Shown here: piece by piece, positions 17,258-25,367 of the stretch
Position numbering within the stretch: position 1 is the first letter of the stretch
How the letters are laid out: the number at the start of each line of letters is the position of its first letter
Made by a program: the position numbers and the translations under genes
DNA from: an uncultured Polaribacter sp.
GTDB taxonomy: Bacteria; Bacteroidota; Bacteroidia; Flavobacteriales; Flavobacteriaceae
Length of the DNA: 64,000 nucleotides
NCBI GenBank assembly: GCA_943788045.1
Contig: CALSOT010000004.1
Span: forward strand, 1 to 64,000
Direction of reading: 5' to 3'
Notes under the pieces: generated by a model
The model's input: the letters and a program-made list of their open reading frames with translations, nothing else
Told to the model about the DNA's origin: nothing
Databases searched by the model: none

Positions 17258-17989
17258 TTACGATTTCAAAAACTGAATTGCCTTTTCTAAATCCTCTGGA
17301 GTATCGATACCTACAGCTTCAATATCTGTCTCTACCATTTTAATTTTCTTACCAATTTCTTGATATCGAATAGCTTCTATTTTTTCTGCTGCTTCTAGTG
17401 GCGTTATTGGTGTTTTATAAAAATCTAATAACGCTTGTTTTCTGAATGCATAAACCCCTTTATGTTTGTAGTATTTTATATTTATATCCCTATCTCTATG
17501 AAATGGAATTACACTTCTTGAAAAGTAAATAGCTAAATTATTAACATCTGTAATGACCTTTACGTTATTAGGATTTTCAATTTCTTCTTTACTGGTAATT
17601 TGCACTTTTAAAGAAGCCAAATCAATTTCTTTTTCATCGTCTTTTTTAAAAACATCAATTAATTTAGCTAATGAAACAGCGTCTATAAACGGTTCATCTC
17701 CTTGCACATTAATCACAATATCTGCTTCAATATTTACTACAGCTTCTGCAATTCTATCAGAACCACATTCATGGGCTGTTTTACTAATTATTGCCTTACC
17801 CCCAGCATCAATTATTGTATTGTAAATGACATCCGAATCTGTTACAATATAAACGTCATCAAACAATTTTGTTTGCAATGCAGCTTGGTAAGTTCTTAAA
17901 ATAACAGGTTTTCCTCCTAAATCCTTCATCAACTTTCCTGGGAAACGAGAAGCATTATAACGAGCCGGAATCATAGCAATTATTTTCAT
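17258..17989 (-). CDS. kdsB: 3-deoxy-manno-octulosonate cytidylyltransferase
   Basis: This 243-residue protein activates KDO as CMP-KDO for lipopolysaccharide inner core synthesis. It opens with the nucleotide-binding signature [13 protein letters not shown], followed by NVQGDEPFI and the [10 protein letters not shown] segment, all characteristic of KdsB. The length is typical. It is cytoplasmic and first in an operon with the HAD hydrolase and CatA-like gene. Other envelope lipid genes in the window (lpxD, lpxK) lie far from it. Confidence 0.95.
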   Translation of the reverse strand: MKIIAMIPARYNASRFPGKLMKDLGGKPVILRTYQAALQTKLFDDVYIVTDSDVIYNTIIDAGGKAIISKTAHECGSDRIAEAVVNIEADIVINVQGDEPFIDAVSLAKLIDVFKKDDEKEIDLASLKVQITSKEEIENPNNVKVITDVNNLAIYFSRSVIPFHRDRDINIKYYKHKGVYAFRKQALLDFYKTPITPLEAAEKIEAIRYQEIGKKIKMVETDIEAVGIDTPEDLEKAIQFLKS

Positions 17990-18019
17990 AAATTATATTT
18001 ACAGGAAACGTTACAGTTA

Positions 18020-18433
18020 TTACTCTCCCGAATAACGAACAAAATTCCTTCGTGTTTCGTATAAAGTTATTTCTAATTCTAAATGTGCTGGAATGTGTGG
18101 TCTTAATTTATTGTAAATAACGATTGAAATATTTTCTGCGGTTGGATTTAAGGTTTTAAATTCAGCTACTTCAATATTTAAGTTTTTATGATCTAAACGA
18201 TCTTCAACTTCTTTTTTTATCAACTCTCTTAAAACACCTAAATCGTAAACAAAACCTGTAACAGGATCTACCTCACCATACAAGGCCACTATCATATCGT
18301 AATTATGTCCGTGGTAATTTGGGTTGCTACATTTACCAAAAACTTCTACATTTTTATCATCAGACCATTTTGGGTTAAACAATCTGTGTGCTGCATTAAA
18401 ATGAGCTCTTCTATAAACTTTTACTTTAGGCAT
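18020..18433 (-). CDS. 6-pyruvoyltetrahydropterin synthase family protein (PTPS-type)
   Basis: This 137-residue tunnelling-fold enzyme has zinc ligands His16 (AAHRLF), His41 and His43 (YHGH), proton-relay Cys35, and Asp82-His83 in LDHKNLN. The Cys-to-His spacing is CxxxxxHGH (CSNPNYHGH), as in animal PTPS; QueD normally has CxxxHGH. GEVDPVTGFVYDL also resembles the eukaryotic enzyme. Automatic pipelines usually call it 6-carboxytetrahydropterin synthase (QueD). I judge a pterin synthase making 6-pyruvoyltetrahydropterin to be as likely or likelier. It overlaps idi by 8 nt. Confidence 0.85.
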   Translation of the reverse strand: MPKVKVYRRAHFNAAHRLFNPKWSDDKNVEVFGKCSNPNYHGHNYDMIVALYGEVDPVTGFVYDLGVLRELIKKEVEDRLDHKNLNIEVAEFKTLNPTAENISIVIYNKLRPHIPAHLELEITLYETRRNFVRYSGE

Positions 18434-18944
18434 TTGCTAATTTTTCAAAAGATTTATCAAATATAATTTTAAACCAAGCAGTGTAAATATCTGGATTATT
18501 TTTAATATCAGATTTTAAGTCTTCTAAATTCATCCATTTATACGATTCTACTTCTTCTTTATTAATGCTAGGTGCACCTTCAAAAGAACCAACCATAACA
18601 TGATCTAATTCATGTTCTGTTAAACCATTATCAAAAGGTGCTTTGTAAATAAACGAAAAAACTTCCTTTATCTCTGCTATAAAGCCCATTTCTTCTTGTA
18701 ATCTTCTTTTACCCGCTTCTAAATTAGTTTCTCCATCTCTTTGATGAGAACAGCAAGTATTTGTCCATAATAAAGGCGAATGATATTTACTTGCAGCTCT
18801 TTGTTGCAACATTAACTCTCCTTTTTTATTAAAAATAAAAACAGAAAAGGCTCTATGTAAAAGTGCTTTTTCATGTGCTTCCATTTTTTCCATCAATCCA
18901 ATCGGATTATCCTTTTCATCAACTAAAACAACTTGTTCTTCCAT
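18426..18944 (-). CDS. idi: Isopentenyl-diphosphate delta-isomerase, type I
   Basis: This 172-residue Nudix-fold enzyme interconverts IPP and DMAPP for isoprenoid synthesis. The active-site Cys65 and metal ligand His67 lie in WTNTCCSH, matching E. coli Cys67 and His69. A second conserved block, EHELDHV, carries catalytic and metal-binding Glu residues. It is cytoplasmic. A TATTTTTG box lies only 5 nt before the ATG, implying a leaderless transcript shared with the downstream PTPS gene. Confidence 0.95.
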   Translation of the reverse strand: MEEQVVLVDEKDNPIGLMEKMEAHEKALLHRAFSVFIFNKKGELMLQQRAASKYHSPLLWTNTCCSHQRDGETNLEAGKRRLQEEMGFIAEIKEVFSFIYKAPFDNGLTEHELDHVMVGSFEGAPSINKEEVESYKWMNLEDLKSDIKNNPDIYTAWFKIIFDKSFEKLANA

Positions 18945-18949
18945 AATTA

Positions 18950-18957
18950 CAAAAATA
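18950..18957 (-). promoter_or_regulatory. -7 box of idi (leaderless spacing)
   Basis: The minus strand reads TATTTTTG-TAATT-ATG. The 5-nt spacing equals that before trmD and the MBL-hydrolase gene. No clear -33 TTG is seen. Confidence 0.5.
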
Positions 18958-19014
18958 CTAAAATCTAAGAGAGATAAATTATAAAATATTTATAAAACCA
19001 ATGAAACTTTTCTA

Positions 19015-19041
19015 TTGTTTTATTTTGATGCTATATCTTTG
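19015..19041 (+). promoter_or_regulatory. Promoter of the lipoprotein cyclophilin gene
   Basis: TTG (19015-19017), 16 nt, then TATCTTTG (19034-19041), a perfect -7 box. The start site would lie near 19047, after the first in-frame ATG at 19001, which decides for the ATG at 19067. Confidence 0.55.
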
Positions 19042-19066
19042 TATTCAAGCTAACCGAATTTCTTTC

Positions 19067-19771
19067 ATGAAAAATTTTCGAATATTATTTTTACTTGCTG
19101 CATTTATTAACTTTTATCAATGTAAAGAAAAAAATAAAACAGTAAAATCTACAACTCAAAAAAAAGAAGATTTCAAAATTAAAATAAAGGCGACAAAAGA
19201 AAAAGAAATCGTAAAACCTTGGGATAGTTTAAATAGACATAATGTAGAGGCTTTTTTAACTGAATTCGGTAAACAAAACCCTGAAACTAAAGTATTAATT
19301 AAAACAGATTTTGGTAATATAAAAATCCTTTTGAACAAGGATGTACCATTGCACAGAGCTAATTTTATTTTTTTAACGAAAATAAAATATTTTAATACAA
19401 CGGTTTTTTACAGGGTAGCGAAAAACTTTGTAATTCAAGGCGGTAATTCGGATGAAATGTTCACTCAAAAAGAGAGAAACAAATACGGAAACTATCTTCT
19501 AAAACCTGAGTTCCGAAAAAACAGAAAACATAAATATGGAGCTTTGGCTGCTGCGAGAGAATGGAAACACAATCCAAATAAGTTATCTAGTCCGTTTGAA
19601 TTTTATATTGTTCAAAAAAAAAGCGGCGCACATCATTTAGACAACGAACATACTGTTTTTGGTCAAGTAATTTCTGGTTTTAATACGATGGAAAAAATAT
19701 CTAAAGTAAAGGTTGGTGTTGATGAATGGCCTGTTGATGATATAAAAATGACTGTCGAAATTTTAGATTGA
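19067..19771 (+). CDS. Peptidylprolyl isomerase, cyclophilin type (lipoprotein)
   Basis: The protein is 234 residues from the chosen start. A lipoprotein signal (MKNFRILFLLAAFINFYQC) ends at a Cys, so it is likely anchored in the envelope. A charged linker leads to a cyclophilin domain (FGNIKILLNKDVPLHRANFI onward) with VFYRVAKNFVIQGG in the active-site region and FEFYIVQ and HTVFGQV strands. It catalyses proline isomerisation during periplasmic folding. The frame is open from an ATG at 19001, but a strong -7 box lies downstream of that codon. prfC follows 44 nt later with its own promoter. Confidence 0.88.
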   Translation: MKNFRILFLLAAFINFYQCKEKNKTVKSTTQKKEDFKIKIKATKEKEIVKPWDSLNRHNVEAFLTEFGKQNPETKVLIKTDFGNIKILLNKDVPLHRANFIFLTKIKYFNTTVFYRVAKNFVIQGGNSDEMFTQKERNKYGNYLLKPEFRKNRKHKYGALAAAREWKHNPNKLSSPFEFYIVQKKSGAHHLDNEHTVFGQVISGFNTMEKISKVKVGVDEWPVDDIKMTVEILD

Positions 19772-19798
19772 TATTTCTCTTAGTAAAACCTATCTTTG
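19768..19798 (+). promoter_or_regulatory. Promoter of prfC
   Basis: TTG (19768-19770), 20 nt, then TATCTTTG (19791-19798), an optimal Bacteroidota promoter. The ATG at 19816 is 17 nt downstream. The -33 element overlaps the end of the preceding gene. Confidence 0.7.
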
Positions 19799-19815
19799 CA
19801 CCTCAAATTTTTTAG

Positions 19816-21408
19816 ATGACATTCTTAGAAGAAATAGCGCGTAGAAGAACCTTTGGTATTATATCACATCCAGATGCTGGTAAAACCACACTGACAGAAA
19901 AATTATTACTGTTTGGGGGTGCTATTCAAGAAGCTGGTGCTGTAAAAAATAATAAAATTAAAAAAGGAGCAACTTCCGATTTCATGGAGATTGAACGTCA
20001 GCGTGGTATTTCTGTTGCAACTTCTGTATTAGCATTCATCTATCAAGACAAAAAAATAAACATTTTAGATACTCCGGGTCACAAAGACTTTGCTGAAGAC
20101 ACTTTTAGAACTTTAACTGCTGTAGATAGCGTTATTGTGGTAATTGATGTTGCAAAAGGTGTAGAACCTCAAACCGAAAAACTGGTTGAAGTTTGTAGAA
20201 TGAGAAGCATACCAATGTTGGTTTTTATTAATAAATTAGATAGAGAAGGTAAAGATGCTTTTGATTTATTAGACGAAGTTGAACAAAAATTAGGTTTACG
20301 AGTTACACCAATGAGTTTCCCTATTGGAATGGGATATGATTTTAAAGGAATTTATAATATTTGGGAAAAGAAATTAAATCTTTTTTCTGGTGATAACAAA
20401 ACCACTATTTCTGATGGTGTTCAATTTGATGATTTATCAAACCCAGAATTAGATACGATTGTTGGCGAAACTGCTGCAGAAACTTTGCGTGAAGAAATAG
20501 AATTGATCGACGAAGTATATCCAGAATTTAATAGAGATGAATACCTAAGCGGTTCGCTTCAACCTGTATTTTTTGGCTCAGCTTTAAATAACTTTGGTGT
20601 AAAAGAACTATTAGATGCGTTTATTGAGATTGCTCCTTCTCCTCAACCTAAAAAAGCTGAAGAACGATTAGTAGACTCTAAAGAAGAAAAACTGACTGGT
20701 TTTGTATTTAAAATTCATGCAAATATGGATCCTAAGCACAGAGATAGATTGGCTTTTATCAAAATTGTTTCTGGTACTTTTAAAAGAAATGCACCTTATC
20801 TACATGTTAGAAACGGTAAAAAAGTAAAATTTTCTAGCCCGAATGCATTTTTCGCAGAAAAGAAGGAAATTGTAGACGAATCATTTCCAGGAGATATTGT
20901 AGGTATTCATGATACAGGTAACTTTAAAATTGGAGATACTTTAACACAAGGTGAACAATTGAATTTTAAAGGAATTCCGAGTTTTTCACCTGAACACTTT
21001 AGATATGTAAATAATGCAGACCCTATGAAATCTAAACAGCTTTATAAAGGTTTAGATCAATTAATGGACGAAGGTGTTGCACAATTATTTACTTTAGATA
21101 TGAATGGTCGTAAAGTAATTGGTACTGTTGGGGCTTTACAATATGAAGTTATTCAATATAGATTAGAGCATGAATATGGTGCAAAATGTTCTTATGAAAA
21201 TTTAAGCGTTCACAAAGCGTGTTGGGTAGAACCTGAGGATATAAAAAATGAAGAATTCATAGAATTTAAACGTGTAAAACAACGGTATTTAGCGAAAGAC
21301 AAACAAGGTCAATTAGTATTTTTAGCAGATTCTGAGTTTACCATACAAATGACACAAAGTAAATATCCGTCTGTAAAATTGCATTTTACAAGTGAGTTTA
21401 AAAATTAA
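19816..21408 (+). CDS. prfC: Peptide chain release factor 3
   Basis: This 530-residue translational GTPase recycles RF1/RF2 after termination. The G motifs are visible: G1 HPDAGKTTLTEK, G2 around RGISVATS, G3 DTPGHKDF, and G4 NKLD. The C-terminal half carries the RF3-specific domain (FSPEHFRYVNNADPMKSK). The length is normal. It is cytoplasmic and has its own promoter. The outer-membrane protein gene starts 5 nt after its stop, so the two are co-transcribed without an obvious functional link. Confidence 0.95.
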   Translation: MTFLEEIARRRTFGIISHPDAGKTTLTEKLLLFGGAIQEAGAVKNNKIKKGATSDFMEIERQRGISVATSVLAFIYQDKKINILDTPGHKDFAEDTFRTLTAVDSVIVVIDVAKGVEPQTEKLVEVCRMRSIPMLVFINKLDREGKDAFDLLDEVEQKLGLRVTPMSFPIGMGYDFKGIYNIWEKKLNLFSGDNKTTISDGVQFDDLSNPELDTIVGETAAETLREEIELIDEVYPEFNRDEYLSGSLQPVFFGSALNNFGVKELLDAFIEIAPSPQPKKAEERLVDSKEEKLTGFVFKIHANMDPKHRDRLAFIKIVSGTFKRNAPYLHVRNGKKVKFSSPNAFFAEKKEIVDESFPGDIVGIHDTGNFKIGDTLTQGEQLNFKGIPSFSPEHFRYVNNADPMKSKQLYKGLDQLMDEGVAQLFTLDMNGRKVIGTVGALQYEVIQYRLEHEYGAKCSYENLSVHKACWVEPEDIKNEEFIEFKRVKQRYLAKDKQGQLVFLADSEFTIQMTQSKYPSVKLHFTSEFKN

Positions 21409-21413
21409 GAATT

Positions 21414-22982
21414 ATGAAAAAATCACTCTTAATAATATCTATATTTTTAGGCTTTCAAAGTTTTTCTCAAAATTATAGTCTTTCTGACTTTGAGCCAAAA
21501 GAAATGTATAACAGCATTCGTTTAAATTACTTAATGGTTCACCAACCTGTTGATAAAGTTGGTTATGGTTTGGATCCTAAAATGGGTTTTGTTGGCTTTA
21601 ACTATAACATTCCTATTAATGATTGGTTATATACTGGTGCAGGATTTCATGGTGCAATAACTGGTGATCAAGGTGGTTTATTTACTTTAGGTGTTAATTT
21701 AGGAATTAATCTTCCTGTTTATAAAAACATCTTTTTTGACGCAAACTTGCACTTTGGTGGTGGCGGCGGATATAGATCACTTGTTAATGGTGGTGGAATA
21801 ATGATACCAAATATTGGTTTTCAATACAAAAAAAACAACTACTCTTTTGGGGTTCAATATACTTATGTAAACTTTTTTACTGGAATTCAAAAAAATGACA
21901 ATGTTTCCTTTTTTGTGGAAATCCCGAGTTTATTAAGAACATCTTCTTATGCTGATGCTCAAAAACAATTTACTATTGATAACGAATCTAAAGATGAGTT
22001 TTGGCAAAAACCAGCAGTAAAAAGTGTACAACAAATAACATTTGATTATTTTTTTCCTTTCGGAAATTCTAGAACAGATGCAAGTACTACTCCAAAATAC
22101 AAACCAATAGATCATACTTTATCTATATTAGGTTTTGAATATCAACGTTACTTAACTAATAATACTTTTATTTATGCCCATGTAGATGCTATGTATGGTG
22201 GTTTAACTGCTGGTTTTATGGATGTATTTTTTGGAGCAGGAAAAAATTTTATAGAAACAAAGTATGTAAATTTCTTTGGTAAACTAGGGATTGGTGCTGC
22301 AGGAGGTAGAATTTATCCAGAAGGAGGACTTACATTATACCCAAATATTGGGACAGATTTAAAAATAACCGAAAAATTTGGTTTAAGTGTTCATGGAGGA
22401 TACCATAAATCATTAGGAGGAATAGCTAGTTTTGAAGCTATTACAGCTGGTTTTAGTTTAAAATATTATGGTTTAAGTGGAGGTATTTCTCATCCTTTTT
22501 CAAAGGAAAAAATAACAAAAATTAAAACTCAAGGTATTCAAATTTCTGCTCAGAATCAGATATACTTTGATGTTGCTAAATTTGGAATACCTGCAAGTGA
22601 CCTGCAATTAATTGCTCTAAAAGTAAATTATGATTTAAACCATCGTCTTTATATTGCAGGGGAAGCATCATTTGCCCATAAAGGAAAATCTGGAGGTTAT
22701 GCTCATGGAATTTTTGGTTTAGGTATTAAATCTAATAAATTTGCAAACGACAAATTATCTTTATTCGCGGAAGCTGCTGCTGGAGTTGCTGGAGGAGGAA
22801 GAGTTGATTCCGGCGAAGGTGTTTTAGTAAGACCAACATTAGGAATTAATTATCACGTTAGTAATGATTTTTCTTTTAATATTGCAGGCGGACAAATGTG
22901 GTCACCATTTGGAAATGTAAATTCATCAAATATAAACATTGGTTTATCTTATGGTTTATCAATTTTAAATGCAAAAAATTAA
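21414..22982 (+). CDS. Putative outer-membrane beta-barrel protein
   Basis: This 522-residue protein has a signal peptide (MKKSLLIISIFLGFQSFSQ). The rest is made of alternating, glycine- and aromatic-rich strands (GFVGFNYNIPINDWLYTGAG, FGLSVHGGYHKS), a pattern expected of an outer-membrane barrel. It resembles flavobacterial outer-membrane proteins of unknown role; I do not recognise a named family. It lies 5 nt after prfC and 57 nt before the cyclophilin-FKBP gene. Confidence 0.7.
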   Translation: MKKSLLIISIFLGFQSFSQNYSLSDFEPKEMYNSIRLNYLMVHQPVDKVGYGLDPKMGFVGFNYNIPINDWLYTGAGFHGAITGDQGGLFTLGVNLGINLPVYKNIFFDANLHFGGGGGYRSLVNGGGIMIPNIGFQYKKNNYSFGVQYTYVNFFTGIQKNDNVSFFVEIPSLLRTSSYADAQKQFTIDNESKDEFWQKPAVKSVQQITFDYFFPFGNSRTDASTTPKYKPIDHTLSILGFEYQRYLTNNTFIYAHVDAMYGGLTAGFMDVFFGAGKNFIETKYVNFFGKLGIGAAGGRIYPEGGLTLYPNIGTDLKITEKFGLSVHGGYHKSLGGIASFEAITAGFSLKYYGLSGGISHPFSKEKITKIKTQGIQISAQNQIYFDVAKFGIPASDLQLIALKVNYDLNHRLYIAGEASFAHKGKSGGYAHGIFGLGIKSNKFANDKLSLFAEAAAGVAGGGRVDSGEGVLVRPTLGINYHVSNDFSFNIAGGQMWSPFGNVNSSNINIGLSYGLSILNAKN

Positions 22983-23039
22983 TTTTAAGTATACCCATTT
23001 CATAAATTACACGAATAACAACGATTAAATAAGAATACA

Positions 23040-23972
23040 ATGAATAACGGAATCTACGCAAAATTCACTACTTCAAAAGGTGACATTTTAGTACAATTAG
23101 AACAAGAAAAAGTACCTGGAACTGTTGGTAACTTTGTGGCTTTGGCAGAAGGAAATTTAGAAAATTCTGTAAAAGACCAAGGAACTCCTTATTATGATGG
23201 ATTAAAATTCCATAGAGTAATTCCAGATTTTATGATTCAAGGTGGTTGCCCACAAGGAACAGGAACAGGAAATCCTGGTTATAAATTTGATGATGAATTT
23301 CATCCAGACTTAAAGCATGATGCTCCGGGTAAATTAGCAATGGCTAATTCTGGTCCTGCAACAAACGGAAGTCAGTTTTATATTACACACGTTCCTACGC
23401 CATGGCTAGATGGTAAACATACAGTTTTTGGTTCTGTAGTTGAAGGGCAAGATATTGTAGATGCTATTGCTCAAGGTGATGAATTAACAGCTTTAGAAAT
23501 TATTAAAGTTGGTGCAGAAGCAGAAGCTTTTAACGCAGTTGAAGCTTTTAGAACTTTTGAAGGTTCTAGAGAAAAGCGCGAAGCAGAAGCTAAAGCTGCT
23601 CAAAAAGAAATGTTAGACAAAGTTGCTGCCGGTTATGATGAAACTGCAAGTGGTTTGCGTTATCAAATCTTACAAAAAGGAGAAGGAAAAAAAGCTACAA
23701 AAGGAGCAGGTGTTTCTGTACACTATAAAGGTCAATTATTAGACGGTACTGTTTTTGATTCTTCCTACAAGAGAAAACAACCAATCGATTTTAATGTCGG
23801 TGTTGGTCAAGTAATCTCTGGTTGGGATGAAGGAATTCAATTATTACAAGTTGGTGATAAAGCACGTTTTGTAATACCTTCTAATTTAGCTTACGGTTCT
23901 GCTGGTGCAGGAGGAGTAATTCCACCAGATGCTACTTTAATTTTCGATGTAGAATTAATGGATGTAAAATAA
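23040..23972 (+). CDS. Fused cyclophilin-FKBP peptidylprolyl isomerase
   Basis: This 310-residue protein joins two different prolyl isomerase folds. Residues about 1-160 form a cyclophilin domain (FHRVIPDFMIQGGCPQGTG, GSQFYITH, HTVFGSV). A helical linker rich in Glu, Ala and Lys (about 170-200) leads to an FKBP domain (about 205-310: GVSVHYKGQLLDGTVFDSSY, FNVGVGQVISGWDEG, FVIPSNLAYG). No signal peptide is present, so it is probably cytoplasmic. A strong terminator follows. It is the second cyclophilin gene within 4 kb. Confidence 0.93.
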   Translation: MNNGIYAKFTTSKGDILVQLEQEKVPGTVGNFVALAEGNLENSVKDQGTPYYDGLKFHRVIPDFMIQGGCPQGTGTGNPGYKFDDEFHPDLKHDAPGKLAMANSGPATNGSQFYITHVPTPWLDGKHTVFGSVVEGQDIVDAIAQGDELTALEIIKVGAEAEAFNAVEAFRTFEGSREKREAEAKAAQKEMLDKVAAGYDETASGLRYQILQKGEGKKATKGAGVSVHYKGQLLDGTVFDSSYKRKQPIDFNVGVGQVISGWDEGIQLLQVGDKARFVIPSNLAYGSAGAGGVIPPDATLIFDVELMDVK

Positions 23973-23993
23973 AACATCAATATATCTATTTAC

Positions 23994-24037
23994 AAAAAAG
24001 AATAGCTCTCTGGTTTCAGTGAGCTATTCTTTTTTTC
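23994..24037 (+). terminator. Rho-independent terminator after the cyclophilin-FKBP gene
   Basis: GAATAGCTC (24000-24008) pairs with GAGCTATTC (24021-24029), extended by six A-T pairs and followed by a run of Ts. It lies about 25 nt after the stop codon. Confidence 0.85.
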
Positions 24038-24084
24038 AATAACTATGTTTTCTTTAACGTAAATCAAAATTTAACTTTAATTAA

Positions 24085-24109
24085 AAGATGATGATATAAA
24101 AATCATCTT
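24085..24109 (-). terminator. Possible terminator of the DUF2721 gene
   Basis: AAGATGAT (24085-24092) pairs with ATCATCTT (24102-24109) and overlaps the stop codon of the minus-strand gene. The following T tract is short. Confidence 0.4.
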
Positions 24110-24515
24110 ACTTTTTCTTTAAATGCCCTTCAATATCGGCGATATGATGTTGTAATGCTTGCGTAGAAATTTGTATTTCTTTAATCAACAAAGACAGAGA
24201 AACAATCAATAATATTAAAGCAAAACCAAATACCCAAACTGCTGTTGTATTTAGATGTACATATATCAAAAACATAGTTAAAACACAAAACAGTAAACTA
24301 GAAATACCAAAAATCTGCATCCACTTTGTTAGAGTTAAACGGAGTTTTAGGTTCTTAATTTGTCTTAATAAAGAAACCTCTTTCTTCTTTAAATAAATAC
24401 CATGTAAGTTTCTAATAACAGCTGCATAAGCTAAAAATCGATTAGTATATGCCAACATAATTAAAGAAATTGCAGAAAATAAAAGCGCGGGAGTTGTTAA
24501 TGTTAATTCTTCCAT
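24108..24515 (-). CDS. DUF2721 domain-containing membrane protein
   Basis: This 135-residue protein has three hydrophobic segments: an N-terminal helix (about 10-27), and a pair (about 65-85 and 93-115). A basic cytoplasmic loop (RNLHGIYLKKKEVSLLRQIK) lies between the first two, a layout typical of DUF2721. The function is unknown. The gene is monocistronic. A TAATTTTG box lies 8 nt before the ATG, so the leader is only a few nucleotides at most. It is convergent with the preceding gene. Confidence 0.85.
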   Translation of the reverse strand: MEELTLTTPALLFSAISLIMLAYTNRFLAYAAVIRNLHGIYLKKKEVSLLRQIKNLKLRLTLTKWMQIFGISSLLFCVLTMFLIYVHLNTTAVWVFGFALILLIVSLSLLIKEIQISTQALQHHIADIEGHLKKK

Positions 24516-24523
24516 ATAAATAC

Positions 24524-24531
24524 CAAAATTA
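24524..24531 (-). promoter_or_regulatory. -7 box of the DUF2721 gene
   Basis: TAATTTTG on the minus strand, 8 nt before the ATG at 24515, predicts a leader of about 3 nt. No -33 TTG is clear. Confidence 0.4.
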
Positions 24532-24633
24532 AGTAATAATAATCATCAATTAAAAAAATAACATATAATATTTAAGTCTTCTGAATTAATCTAGAATCTA
24601 AAAACCATTCGTTTCTAAACCCAACAAAAATGT

Positions 24634-24641
24634 TACATTTG
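24634..24641 (+). promoter_or_regulatory. -7 box of trmD (leaderless spacing)
   Basis: TACATTTG is followed by CAAAC and then the ATG at 24647. The 5-nt gap puts the expected start site at the start codon. The -33 region is weak (TTTC at 24612-24615). Confidence 0.55.
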
Positions 24642-24646
24642 CAAAC

Positions 24647-25324
24647 ATGCGAATAGATATTATTTCAGTTGCCCCAAATTTATTAGAAAGTCCGTTTAAC
24701 CATTCTATTGTTAAAAGAGCAAAAGATAAAGGTTTGGCAGAAATTGTAATTCACGATTTACGTGAATATGGTTTGGGTAATTACAAACAGATTGATGATA
24801 CACAATTTGGCGGCGGTGCTGGCATGGTTATGATGATAGAACCTATTGCAAATTGTATTAAAAAACTACATGCTGAAAGAACATATGATGAAGTTATTTA
24901 TATGACTCCAGATGCACAAACATTAAATCAAGGAACCGCAAACACCCTATCTTTAAGAGAAAACATCCTTATTTTAACTGGGCATTATAAAGGTGTAGAT
25001 CAACGAATTCGTGATAAATATATCACTAAAGAGATTTCTATAGGCGATTATGTTTTGACTGGTGGAGAATTAGCAGCTGCAGTGTTAGTCGATGCAATTG
25101 TTCGTTTAATTCCTGGTGTAATTGGTGATGAACAATCTGCATTAACAGATTCGTTTCAAGATAATTTATTATCACCTCCTGTATATACAAGACCCTCAGA
25201 GTTTGAAGGGATGAAGGTTCCCGATGTTTTATTATCTGGTAATTTCCCTAAAATTGATGAATGGAGAAGCGACCAAGCTTACAAAAGAACTGAAGAAATA
25301 AGACCCGATTTATTAGAAGAATAA
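24647..25324 (+). CDS. trmD: tRNA (guanine-N1)-methyltransferase
   Basis: This 225-residue SPOUT-class enzyme methylates G37 of tRNAs using S-adenosylmethionine. Typical motifs are the opening [12 protein letters not shown], the knot loop [13 protein letters not shown], and [13 protein letters not shown]. It works as a cytoplasmic dimer. Outside this phylum trmD often sits in an operon with rplS. Here the two genes are in the same order and orientation but separated by a GT39 gene and an rplS promoter. Confidence 0.96.
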   Translation: MRIDIISVAPNLLESPFNHSIVKRAKDKGLAEIVIHDLREYGLGNYKQIDDTQFGGGAGMVMMIEPIANCIKKLHAERTYDEVIYMTPDAQTLNQGTANTLSLRENILILTGHYKGVDQRIRDKYITKEISIGDYVLTGGELAAAVLVDAIVRLIPGVIGDEQSALTDSFQDNLLSPPVYTRPSEFEGMKVPDVLLSGNFPKIDEWRSDQAYKRTEEIRPDLLEE

Positions 25325-25367
25325 AACTCTTAATCATTTTCAATTACAAATTTCAGAACGATAAACT

